From: Deltaproteobacteria bacterium
GTDB taxonomy: Bacteria > Desulfobacterota > Syntrophobacteria > BM002
DNA length: 16,061 bases
Direction of reading: 5' to 3'
Assembly: GCA_017861095.1 (NCBI GenBank)
Contig: JAGFXI010000015.1
Location: 1 to 16,061 of the forward strand
A program made the translations under genes and the position numbers. The notes beneath the pieces are model-generated. The model searched no databases. It was not told the origin of the DNA and saw only the letters and a list, made by a program, of their open reading frames with translations. Positions 7,761-15,267 of this stretch are shown in pieces (positions within the stretch are counted from its first letter, which is position 1; every line of letters begins with the position of its first letter).

Positions 7761-8714
7761 CTATTCCAGGGCGGCCTTGATCTTCCTGATCTCCTCCGTG
7801 AGGATGGCTTCGGCAATCGCCGGCAACCGCTCCTCCACGAGGCGGGTTACCACTGCCTCCACCTGCTCCCGGACTAGGGCAGCCAGCTCCTCAGTGTGCG
7901 GGGTTGAAACCGGGAGAGGAAGAGCGGCAGCCTCCGGCAATTCCGGAGCGTCCCGCCCCGATCTTTCGAGGTCCGCGAAGAGATTCTCCGGAAGTTCCTC
8001 CACAGGAGCAGGCGCCTGGGGCACGGAAGGTCCGGCCGTCACATCTGCCTCCAGCCCGAGCTCGACGAGAAGATCCCTCGAGACCTCGTCCTTTGTCGGC
8101 GCTTCCTCGGAAGATGCCTCAACCGCATCGGCGCCATCCTCCTCCACTTCGAGATCGTCAAAAAGGCCTTCAAGAAACTCCTCATCCGGAGCGGAGTCCT
8201 CATCGCTCTTAGCCGGAGGACCCTCGTCATTTTTCGCGGAACCATCTTCGAGAAGTTTCGACATCTCAAGCTCGTCGGAGGCGAAGACCTCGGCAAGTTC
8301 TCTGTCGGTCTCCTCCTCCCCGAAATCATCTCTTGTCGGGCTTAAGTCCTCCAGCCCCGCTTCAGGTTCACTCGGTTCATCACGGAGAATCGACTCGAAC
8401 TCATCTTCCGCCTCCCCCAACGCCTCGTCCGCCTCTCGCATCTCCTCTTCCGACGCTCCGGGCATACTTGCCTCGCCCTCTCGAGAGACCTCCCTTTCGA
8501 ACTCAAGGTCGTCGCCCACCAACTCGTCAGCGGCCTCGAGTTCCTGAGCTGGAGCACCTCCGGATGAGGAGACGCCCTCCTCCACGACCTCTACGAGGTC
8601 AATGATCTCGTGTTCCAGATCATCGAGTCGGAGATCCACATGGTCGGAGGTCGCTTCCCTCACGTGCGCCTTCTCGGACGCCTTCTTCGTCGATTTCGAG
8701 TCCATACTGACCAT
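7761..8714 (-). CDS. PopZ-like acidic, largely disordered protein with DUF2497-like C-terminal helices
   Basis: This is a protein of about 317 residues, dominated by Glu, Asp, Ser, Ala and Pro, and probably disordered over residues about 45-270. A short basic N-terminus (KSTKKASEKAH) precedes it. The last 45 residues are different: HTEELAALVREQVEAVVTRL followed by VEERLPAIAEAILTEEIRKI. The order LVRE, then E-x-LP-x-I-x-E-x-I, then EEI-x-KI resembles the C-terminal oligomerisation region of PopZ (DUF2497), the polar hub protein of Alphaproteobacteria. The PopZ build, acidic spacer plus C-terminal helices, is the same. The gene lies directly upstream of valS on the same strand, as I recall popZ doing in Alphaproteobacteria. 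The conserved tryptophan I recall in that helix is absent. Start choice is uncertain (8714 or 8705, neither with a Shine-Dalgarno). The alternative is an unrelated acidic protein with a generic helical tail. Confidence 0.82.
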   Translation of the reverse strand: MVSMDSKSTKKASEKAHVREATSDHVDLRLDDLEHEIIDLVEVVEEGVSSSGGAPAQELEAADELVGDDLEFEREVSREGEASMPGASEEEMREADEALGEAEDEFESILRDEPSEPEAGLEDLSPTRDDFGEEETDRELAEVFASDELEMSKLLEDGSAKNDEGPPAKSDEDSAPDEEFLEGLFDDLEVEEDGADAVEASSEEAPTKDEVSRDLLVELGLEADVTAGPSVPQAPAPVEELPENLFADLERSGRDAPELPEAAALPLPVSTPHTEELAALVREQVEAVVTRLVEERLPAIAEAILTEEIRKIKAALE

Positions 8715-8758
8715 TCGCAAGTTAACGAGAAATCTTAAACAGTTACCGAGCGCTTTCT

Positions 8759-8788
8759 CACATAACATAACGCCTTGGCCACTGTCAA
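8759..8788 (-). promoter_or_regulatory. Candidate sigma70 promoter for the acidic gene
   Basis: The minus strand has TTGACA (8783-8788), an 18-nt spacer and TATGTG (8759-8764). A start near 8752 would give a leader of about 38-47 nt. The -35 is perfect and the -10 is moderate. Confidence 0.5.
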
Positions 8789-8825
8789 GGGATTTTCGGT
8801 GCACGAGCCCGGCCTCCCCGAGGCG

Positions 8826-8854
8826 TTTACAAAGCTCTTGGCATTCGATACACT
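8826..8854 (+). promoter_or_regulatory. Sigma70 promoter for lptF-lptG, very close to the start codon
   Basis: TTTACA (8826-8831), a 17-nt spacer and TACACT (8849-8854) match the consensus well (5/6 and 4/6, ideal spacing). The predicted transcription start is 8861-8863, at the lptF ATG itself (8863). No Shine-Dalgarno precedes that ATG. Confidence 0.65.
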
Positions 8855-8862
8855 CCCCTCCC

Positions 8863-10032
8863 ATGCGGAGGATCCTTTTCCGATATCTGCTCACTGAACA
8901 GGCGGCCCCCTTTCTCGTCAGCGTGATGGTCGTGACGTTAGTCCTCTTCCTCGGCAGAAGCATGCGGTACACCCGCCTCCTCTTCTCGAGCCCCTCCGCC
9001 GTGGAAGATCTGGGCCGGGTCTTCCTCTATTCCCTCCCTTACTTCCTCGCTTTCGCTATTCCTATGGCAACGCTCCTCGGTATCTTGCTGGCCTTCACCC
9101 GGCTGGCGAGCGATAACGAGATTACCGCCCTGAAAGCAGCCGGGCTAAGTCTCTACCAACTCTTGCCCACAGTAGCGATGGTGGCGGTGAGCGCCACCCT
9201 TATCGCTCTCACCCTTTCTCTCTTTATCCTCCCCAGGGCCAACAAGGCTCTCAGGTCTCTGCTGGTGGAGATGGCGACCTCCCGGATGCAACTTGCCTTC
9301 AACGAACGGGTATTCAATGACCAGTTCAAGGGAATGACCTTCTTTATCAACCGAATCGCGCCGGACGGGACCAGGTTTTACGAGGTATTCATCTCCGACG
9401 AACGCGACCCTCGCGTCCAGAATACCGTCATCGCCGAAGAAGGCGCGCTATTGGACAGTCGGGGCCGAAAGGAGCTGGAAATTCGCTTGTTTCGCGGTAT
9501 GGTCATCCGGGTGGAGAATGAGAGGCGAACTGCGCAAACGATCCGATTCCAGCATTACGACTTTTCCGTTGACCTTGTCTCCCCTAAGGTGGGCATGTTG
9601 GGGCGAGGTGAGACCCAGTTTACCCTCGACGAGTTGAACCAGGCCCTGGCTATCGCCAAACCGGGCTCTGCCGAGCATTTTTATCTATCCAAGGAATGGC
9701 ACAAGAGGTTGGCCATCCCGTTCGCCTGTCTGGCCCTTGGCCTTATCGCCGCACCGCTCAGCCTGCAAGCCGGCACGGCTAGCAGGCTTTCCGGCGTCGT
9801 CCTGGGCCTTCTTCTCTTTCTTCTCTATTATGTCTTACTGTCGGGCGCCGAGACTCTGGCCGAGGCAGGACTCTGCCCCGTGGCACCGGCCGTCTGGCTC
9901 CCCAATGGATTGTTTGCCATGTTGGCCGCAGTGCTCTGGAGGCGGAGCGTCAGGGAGAGGCCCTTCGTCTTCTTCACCGTCTGCCGCCATCTGGTATCCT
10001 CTACCCTCGCCCCCGGAAGAGATCGGCGTTAG
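8863..10032 (+). CDS. lptF: LPS export ABC transporter permease LptF
   Basis: LptF is one of two inner-membrane permeases of the LptB2FGC complex that extracts LPS from the inner membrane for transport to the outer membrane. It has 389 residues. Three N-terminal membrane helices (about 12-33, 55-80, 99-124) contain the family coupling motif RLASDNEITALKAAGLS (80-96). A periplasmic beta-jellyroll region follows (about 130-275). Three C-terminal helices (about 282-303, 306-330, 338-360) complete the fold. The start at 8863 gives the typical MRRILFRYLLTEQ N-terminus; longer in-frame extensions upstream cross the divergent promoter and are not family-like. lptG starts nine bases after its stop. 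LptA, LptB and LptC are not in the window. Confidence 0.94.
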   Translation: MRRILFRYLLTEQAAPFLVSVMVVTLVLFLGRSMRYTRLLFSSPSAVEDLGRVFLYSLPYFLAFAIPMATLLGILLAFTRLASDNEITALKAAGLSLYQLLPTVAMVAVSATLIALTLSLFILPRANKALRSLLVEMATSRMQLAFNERVFNDQFKGMTFFINRIAPDGTRFYEVFISDERDPRVQNTVIAEEGALLDSRGRKELEIRLFRGMVIRVENERRTAQTIRFQHYDFSVDLVSPKVGMLGRGETQFTLDELNQALAIAKPGSAEHFYLSKEWHKRLAIPFACLALGLIAAPLSLQAGTASRLSGVVLGLLLFLLYYVLLSGAETLAEAGLCPVAPAVWLPNGLFAMLAAVLWRRSVRERPFVFFTVCRHLVSSTLAPGRDRR

Positions 10033-10041
10033 AAAGCGGTT

Positions 10042-11121
10042 ATGTCGGTTCTCGGCCGATACATGTCTAGGGAGGTCACCAAGATCGTGCTCGTCTCCTT
10101 AGCCGGTCTTGCCGTCATCTATCTCGTCATCGATTTCATCGACAGGATCGACAACTTTCTCAGGGCCCGTGTGCCCTTTCGCCTGGTAATCGAGTACTTT
10201 CTCTTCAAGATCCCCTTCATCGTGCAGCAGGGCATCCCCATGAGCGTGCTCATGGGGACCCTCGTCACCCTCGGGTTGCTCGCCCGGACGAACGAGCTTA
10301 CTGCCATGAGGGCCGCAGGGGTGAGCCCATTTCGCTACTCCGTCCCCATCGTGTTGGTGGCCAGTCTTTGGAGTTTCGGCGACTTCGCCCTCGCCGAATG
10401 GGTTGTCCCCTTCATGAGCACTCAAGCGAACCGCATCTGGAACGTGCACGTCAACCGGCGCCCCGCGGAGGGCGGCTTCAGTCAAGAGCGGATCTGGTAC
10501 CGGGGAGATCAGTTGCTCTATAATATTCGGGTGCTTCACCCGCGACGCCGGATGGCGGAAGGGATCACCATCTACTTCTTCGATGCGACCTTTCACCTGA
10601 CAAAGCGCCTGGAAGCGCGGAAAGGCTTATGGGACGGGACCGGGTGGACCTTCACTGACGGGTTCCTCCTCGGCCTTGCCAGCGACAGCGACTACACCGT
10701 GGAAACCTTCCAGGAGCTGCGCCTGGAGTTGCCTCAGCGACCCAGCGACTTCCAGTACCTGGCAAAATCACCTGAGGAGATGACCTGGGGCGAGCTCAGC
10801 CAATACGTGGCTAAGATCCGGCGGGAGGGATACGACGCAACTCGGTATCTGGTTGATCTCGACACCAAGATCGCCTTCCCATGCACATCCCTCGTTATGG
10901 CGCTCCTCGGCATCGGCGTGGCCCTGTATCAGGGGAAACGAGGCGGAATCGCGACGGGGGTCGCGGTGAGCGTAGCCCTGGCGTTCGTCTTTGTGATGGT
11001 GTTTCACTTCCTCCTCTCCCTGGGCTACACCGGCAAGCTCCCTGCGGTGCTGGCCGCCTGGATACCCAACGCCTTCTTCGGTCTCACCGGTCTCTTCCTG
11101 ATCGCCCTCGCGCGGCATTAA
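10042..11121 (+). CDS. lptG: LPS export ABC transporter permease LptG
   Basis: LptG is the second permease of the LPS extraction complex. It has 359 residues with the same plan as LptF: N-terminal helices (about 12-33, 58-82, 98-122) with the coupling motif LLARTNELTAMRAAGVSPFR (79-98), a periplasmic jellyroll (about 130-265), and C-terminal helices (about 277-297, 304-328, 333-356). It directly follows lptF, so both should be on one mRNA. The Shine-Dalgarno is weak, suggesting translational coupling to lptF. The stop TAA (11119-11121) lies within the terminal inverted repeat of the repeat element that follows, so the element supplies the gene's stop codon. It is convergent with the AsmA-like gene. 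Confidence 0.94.
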   Translation: MSVLGRYMSREVTKIVLVSLAGLAVIYLVIDFIDRIDNFLRARVPFRLVIEYFLFKIPFIVQQGIPMSVLMGTLVTLGLLARTNELTAMRAAGVSPFRYSVPIVLVASLWSFGDFALAEWVVPFMSTQANRIWNVHVNRRPAEGGFSQERIWYRGDQLLYNIRVLHPRRRMAEGITIYFFDATFHLTKRLEARKGLWDGTGWTFTDGFLLGLASDSDYTVETFQELRLELPQRPSDFQYLAKSPEEMTWGELSQYVAKIRREGYDATRYLVDLDTKIAFPCTSLVMALLGIGVALYQGKRGGIATGVAVSVALAFVFVMVFHFLLSLGYTGKLPAVLAAWIPNAFFGLTGLFLIALARH

Positions 11122-11314
11122 CCCGCATTATGCACGAGACGCCGTAGCGAGAGCGTGGAGATGGTCGTGCCACCGGGCACCCATCCCGCGGCACCGCGGG
11201 ACTCGGACCTGAGGCGTACTTGTCAGTACGCCGCAAGGTTCGAGACCAGAGGACGCCCGGAAGGACGGCCATAGCCGCGCTCGTAGCAGGCGGTTCGTGC
11301 ATAATGCGGGTTAA
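11118..11314. repeat. Terminal-inverted-repeat element, copy 1 (197 bp)
   Basis: The ends are a perfect 20-bp inverted repeat: TTAACCCGCATTATGCACGA at 11118-11137 and its reverse complement at 11295-11314. Inside, the two halves are imperfectly complementary along most of their length. The centre is a perfect hairpin: GGCGTAC (11213-11219), loop TTGTCA, GTACGCC (11226-11232). A nested perfect palindrome, TCCCGCGG-CA-CCGCGGGA (11184-11201), is absent from copy 2. The element fills the whole gap between the convergent lptG and AsmA-like stop codons. It encodes no convincing protein and no transposase. It resembles a MITE or a large REP-like palindromic unit. In RNA form it could terminate both genes. 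Confidence 0.9.
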
Positions 11315-11317
11315 GTC

Positions 11318-14300
11318 TCACTTTCCGAAGAGCCACCGGAAGAAGCCGCCCTTCTTCTTGGGTTCGGCGCCAGGCTGTTCACCCGATTTGTTGCTGGTAT
11401 CCTCTCCGCTTACTGCACTCTTTTCCTGAATGGCCTGAGCCTTCTCGATCGCCTTGAGACACGCATCCTTTCCGCCCCATTTCACATCTGCCAGAGCCGT
11501 GATGATCCCGAAGGGACCGAAAAGGGCGAAGCCGCCAAGAGCCTTGCCGATGGTGAGCATAGCCTGGGCCGGGTCGAGGGCCAGGGAGGGGTTGGACAGG
11601 GTGCCTCCTAGTTTGAGCGGCTTGGCCAACTCGTTGAATCCTAGGGTGAGTTGCGCCACGCCCTTGAGGCCGTAGCCCGACTTCGGGGAGGGCTTGATTC
11701 CAATGTCCAATTGCTCGGTTTTCAGGTCCACATCGCCGGCGGCTACAATCGTTGTCTGTTCCGTATCGAGCAAAATTTTCACCCGCGCTGCCCCGTCACG
11801 GAATTCGGCGCGGTTCACGAAACACGTGAAGTTTGTGAAGGGGGTCTGTTCCTGAAAGGGGTTGATGAGCCGGAACAAGGTCGCCTGCAGGTCCGAATCC
11901 AGGACTCTGAGGTACTTCATTGCCACCTTGCCATTACCCATCAGCAAGTGAACGTGGCCCTTGAGTCCTTCCGCCAAAGTCGCCGGAGAGTCGCCGCTTC
12001 CCAAGAGTTTGATGTCCGCATCCAGCGAAGCTTCAAGGTTTCGCTCGTATCGGAGTTGATCCAGCATCGGACCGACTTGTATCTCCTTCATCCGCGCCAC
12101 CAAACTTACGGCCGCGCCCTGACCCTCCTGACGGATGGCAACGTTAACCTCCCCCGTCCCGCCGCCCATACTAAAGGTGGCCGACTTCACCTCGAAGGCT
12201 CCGTCTCTGAGGACGGCACCGAAGTCAAGGTTCTCCAAAGCCCATCGGGGTAGCAGCAAGACGCCCGCCCGAAACTCGAGACGCCCGTCGCCCCGGGTGA
12301 GCCAGTCGAAGGGCAGGGGCTCGGTGGAGAACACCCTCTTCTCTTTGCCAGCGGCAGGTACGGGGGGCGCGGCGCCCTCCTCGGCGAAAAAAGGTCGCAG
12401 GTCGAGCCGACGGGAGATGAGATCGGCCATTACCTCGGGTCGTTTGCCGGCGGTGTTCACTTGCAGCGACCCCGCCAGGTCGCTCTCCGCCCATGTGGCA
12501 ATAAGGTCTTGGATTGCGTAGACCTCGGACTCCGGATCGGACACCTTACCCGAAAGGGCAAACGGCCCAGTCACGGCGACCTCCTTGCCCATGACTTTCG
12601 CCAGTCTCTCAACCTCCTTCCCCCGGCACCGTACATCCAGATTGAGGCCCCGGAGATCACCCACACTCTGGATGGTCCCCTCCGCAACGACGGCAACCAG
12701 AGAATCGGACCCTGCCTGGAAATTCAGCGCCCTGGCTGTCCATTTCCCTCCCGATCTGGCGAGCCGGGCTGTAACGGCCAATGGGCCGAGGTCGGTGACT
12801 TTTTTTAATGAACCGAGCACCCCCTCCCCATCGTCCTTGAGCGGCTCCAGGTTTAGCGCCGGAGAGGAGGCAACTACAAAGAGCCGAGGCTCCCCTCCGC
12901 CAAGGTCGAGGTCCAGGCGCCCTTTGAGCTTGGTTTTCCCGAGGTCGAGGTCAAGACCGTCAACCCGGTAGAGCGTCGAAGTGGGGCTCACGAGGTGACC
13001 GGAGAGGGCGTAGGGGCCCGCAATAGGCAAGGGGTAACCGATCACCTGTTCCAGTTCGGCCACGCTGTTACCCTGCGCCTTCACCTGAAGGTCGATCCCC
13101 TCCCACGAGGACAGGTCGCCGACCCCGCCTCGCACCTGCACTTTGGCGAGCTTTGGAGAACCCGTGCTCAAATCGAGCCTTTCCAACCGTGGCCTGTCCG
13201 CAGAACCGGAGAGGGTGAAGGTCGCCGAGAGAGGGCCGAGGTCGGGAAACCCTCTTCCTTCCATCCCCTCGACCTGCGCCGCTTGCAGCAGCCCCCCCAG
13301 ATCGAAGGTTTGAGAGGAAAGGTTGGCGGCGAGCCGCGGTTCTGGCCCCGAGAGGTCCACATCGAGTGAACCGCTCACTTGATTCCGGGCGAGGGCAAGC
13401 ACCAGCCCCGATACCTGATACCGCTTCGCGGCGGTGTCCATCACTTGGCCTGAGGCACTGAAGGGGCCTCGGACGGGGAGATGATGGCCGGCAATGGCAT
13501 CTAGTGCAGCCAGGTCGCTGCCGCGGAGGGCGAACGTAAGATTCATCCCACGGCCCGCCTCGAGGTCGGCGACGGAGCCCTGGAGGCGGAGTTCGGCGAG
13601 ATCCTCCCCGCCCCAGGCAAGGTTTAAAGCGGATAAGGCCACGGGGCGAGAGACACCGGTGATGGTAGCCGCCAAGGTCAGAGGACCATGCAGGAACTTG
13701 GGCGAGGAGAGATTCGCTTCCACTCGGGGCCGATTCGTCGCGACATGAATATTCAGGGTCCCGGCGAGCTCCTGTGCGCCGAAGAGGAGTTTGAGACCTT
13801 GCACCCGGTAGGCGTCGGCCGCCGGTCCGGAAAGCCGGCCGGAGGCTGCAAAAGCGCCGTGAAAGGGCAGAGAGGGCGCGCCCAGCTTTTCCAGATTGGC
13901 AAGCTTGTCACTCTGCGCGGAGAAGAGGAGGTCCAGCCCCCGAAAGGTCGTGATGTCGCCGATAGCCCCTGTGAGACTCACGGCGAGAGAACTCTTGGAA
14001 CCCGCCTGGAGATTCAGGTTCCTTAGAGCAAGGACCCCGCCGGCGTCCGAGAGCTCCGCCTGCGCGGAGAAGGCTCCCAGTTCCGAAAGACCAGAAAGGT
14101 CGGCCCAGGCAGCCGCTTCTGCCAGGGAAGAGCCCTCGATCGCCAGCCTGAAGGCCAACCCCCTGAATTGTTCCGCATCGGCCATCTCTCCCTGGATCGT
14201 CACCGTTGTCCCGCCGGCCTCCGCCGTGAGGTTGGCAGGCCATGCCTTCCCACGCCGCAAGAAATTACCGAGAAGCCCGGTAGTTCCTTCAACCGTGAAC

Positions 14301-14881
14301 GCCCGACCATTGACGGCGCCCTGGAGCTGGAGGCTAGCACCTCCGCCGAGGGGGAGCGGGAGGGAGCGGAGGAGATCCACCCTGACCGTCACCGCCTTCC
14401 CAGTCCGCAAGTCCCTGTAGGTCAAGCGGCCTTGCGAAATCTGGAGGTTGTCGAAAGCCCGCGCCACTCCTTCCGCCGGCTCCCCTTCCGTACCGAAGTC
14501 GAGATTCCATTTCCCCGAGGGGCTGCGTTCCAGGAGGAAGTCGGGCTCGAGGAGAGCGGTCTCCTTGATAGCGAACTCATCCCGAAGGAGCGGCAGGAGC
14601 GCGAGTTTCACGGTGAATTCCTTGGCCGTGGCAAGATCCGGCCTGGAGCCCCAGGGGGCATTCTGGAAACTCACATTGCGAAGGGTGAACTCCGGCGTGA
14701 GGCCGATCTTGAAGCTGGCGTGGCCCGCAGCGACCAGATCACGGCCGGTGCTCTCCTTCACCGACTTGACCAGCCCGGGGATCAGCTTGTCGTAGTCGTA
14801 GGTCGAGACAAACAGGTACACGCCGACCACAAGGGCGACAACCAGTACCACGAACGCCACCAGAACGGTTTTCCACCGCAT
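11318..14881 (-). CDS. Large AsmA-family protein (putative periplasmic lipid bridge)
   Basis: This is a 1187-residue inner-membrane-anchored periplasmic protein of the AsmA family (relatives TamB, YhdP, YdbH), beta-groove proteins thought to carry phospholipid to the outer membrane. One N-terminal membrane helix (about 5-26) is followed by the AsmA N-terminal domain, with IPGLVKSVKESTGRDL (34-49), FTLRNVSFQNAPWG (65-78) and LEPDFLLERSPSGKWNLDF (111-129). Residues about 338-830 contain four related units keyed by LPFHGAFAASGRL (338), LPVRGPFSASGQV (468), LPIAGPYALSGHL (618) and VAVTGPFALSGKV (768). The AsmA C-terminal domain follows (about 855-1130), then a linker and a lysine-rich tail ending KKKGGFFRWLFGK. 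GAGGAG precedes the start at 14881. An upstream ATG at 14968 lies inside repeat copy 2 and is rejected. It is divergent from mlaE. Confidence 0.92.
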   Translation of the reverse strand: MRWKTVLVAFVVLVVALVVGVYLFVSTYDYDKLIPGLVKSVKESTGRDLVAAGHASFKIGLTPEFTLRNVSFQNAPWGSRPDLATAKEFTVKLALLPLLRDEFAIKETALLEPDFLLERSPSGKWNLDFGTEGEPAEGVARAFDNLQISQGRLTYRDLRTGKAVTVRVDLLRSLPLPLGGGASLQLQGAVNGRAFTVEGTTGLLGNFLRRGKAWPANLTAEAGGTTVTIQGEMADAEQFRGLAFRLAIEGSSLAEAAAWADLSGLSELGAFSAQAELSDAGGVLALRNLNLQAGSKSSLAVSLTGAIGDITTFRGLDLLFSAQSDKLANLEKLGAPSLPFHGAFAASGRLSGPAADAYRVQGLKLLFGAQELAGTLNIHVATNRPRVEANLSSPKFLHGPLTLAATITGVSRPVALSALNLAWGGEDLAELRLQGSVADLEAGRGMNLTFALRGSDLAALDAIAGHHLPVRGPFSASGQVMDTAAKRYQVSGLVLALARNQVSGSLDVDLSGPEPRLAANLSSQTFDLGGLLQAAQVEGMEGRGFPDLGPLSATFTLSGSADRPRLERLDLSTGSPKLAKVQVRGGVGDLSSWEGIDLQVKAQGNSVAELEQVIGYPLPIAGPYALSGHLVSPTSTLYRVDGLDLDLGKTKLKGRLDLDLGGGEPRLFVVASSPALNLEPLKDDGEGVLGSLKKVTDLGPLAVTARLARSGGKWTARALNFQAGSDSLVAVVAEGTIQSVGDLRGLNLDVRCRGKEVERLAKVMGKEVAVTGPFALSGKVSDPESEVYAIQDLIATWAESDLAGSLQVNTAGKRPEVMADLISRRLDLRPFFAEEGAAPPVPAAGKEKRVFSTEPLPFDWLTRGDGRLEFRAGVLLLPRWALENLDFGAVLRDGAFEVKSATFSMGGGTGEVNVAIRQEGQGAAVSLVARMKEIQVGPMLDQLRYERNLEASLDADIKLLGSGDSPATLAEGLKGHVHLLMGNGKVAMKYLRVLDSDLQATLFRLINPFQEQTPFTNFTCFVNRAEFRDGAARVKILLDTEQTTIVAAGDVDLKTEQLDIGIKPSPKSGYGLKGVAQLTLGFNELAKPLKLGGTLSNPSLALDPAQAMLTIGKALGGFALFGPFGIITALADVKWGGKDACLKAIEKAQAIQEKSAVSGEDTSNKSGEQPGAEPKKKGGFFRWLFGK

Positions 14882-14914
14882 TCCTTGCACTCTCCTCAAT
14901 TTGCCTCGACCCCC

Positions 14915-15097
14915 AGCCCGCATTATGCACGAGACGCCGTCGCGAGATCGTGGAAATGGTCGTGCCACCGGGCAACCACAGGGGCTCGGACCTGAGGCGT
15001 ACTTTTTCAGTACGTCGCAAGGTTCGAGACCCGAGCACGCCCGGAACGACGGCCATATCCGCGGTCGCAGCAGGTGGTTCGTGCATAGTGCGGGTTA
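14915..15097. repeat. Terminal-inverted-repeat element, copy 2 (about 183 bp)
   Basis: This is a second copy in the same orientation as the one at 11118-11314. The left end is AGCCCGCATTATGCACGA and the right end is TCGTGCATAGTGCGGGTTA (15079-15097), with one internal mismatch between the ends. The central hairpin is GGCGTAC (14996-15002), loop TTTTTCA, GTACGTC (15010-15016). It lacks the nested palindrome of copy 1 and is shorter there. It sits between the divergent AsmA-like and mlaE genes, 33 nt from the AsmA-like ATG, so any AsmA promoter must lie in it or beyond it. Confidence 0.88.
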
Positions 15098-15128
15098 GAT
15101 ATCTTCAGCCCAAACCGGCGAATTTTTA

Positions 15129-15143
15129 TCCAAGGATCTTGGA
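15129..15143. promoter_or_regulatory. Short palindrome upstream of mlaE promoter
   Basis: TCCAAG-GAT-CTTGGA is a perfect 6-bp inverted repeat just upstream of the putative -35 box. It could be an operator for a dimeric regulator; short palindromes also occur by chance. Confidence 0.25.
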
Positions 15144-15161
15144 AAGGATACGCCGTCGACA

Positions 15162-15189
15162 TTGCATTGATCATGAAATCGTGTAAAAT
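15162..15189 (+). promoter_or_regulatory. Candidate promoter for mlaE
   Basis: TTGCAT (15162-15167), a 16-nt spacer and TAAAAT (15184-15189). The -10 is 5/6 but the -35 is weak. The predicted start is near 15196, about 72 nt before the ATG. Confidence 0.45.
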
Positions 15190-15267
15190 CAATCCCCAAC
15201 AAATCGTATGCGCACATGAACAAACCACACTCGAGCACGTGGCGATCAGAGCGCTGGGATTCCACCC

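Noticed and set aside
5366..7780. Long open frames on the + strand opposite valS
   Set aside because: They mirror valS in antisense, show no family motif, and valS is complete with all signatures.
7555..8547. Serine-rich + strand open frame opposite the acidic gene
   Set aside because: It is the antisense of Glu/Asp/Ser codons, which gives Ser/Arg runs; no start signal or domain.
8602..8862. N-terminal extension of LptF
   Set aside because: It overlaps the acidic gene in antisense and does not resemble LptF, whose usual N-terminus begins at 8863.
8715..8972. N-terminal extension of the acidic protein up to an ATG at 8972
   Set aside because: It would cross both divergent promoters and the lptF start; the extension has cysteine/basic sequence unlike the rest.
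11084..11302. Similar small minus-strand frames in both repeat copies (also 14739-15086)
   Set aside because: Similarity follows from the DNA repeat; the frames run into neighbouring genes and share no conserved start or end.
14882..14968. N-terminal extension of the AsmA-like protein into repeat copy 2
   Set aside because: The Shine-Dalgarno and the membrane anchor fit the start at 14881; the extension is translated repeat sequence.
11118..15097. Composite transposon carrying the AsmA-like gene
   Set aside because: No transposase is present, no target duplication is visible at copy 2, and the copies are clearly diverged.
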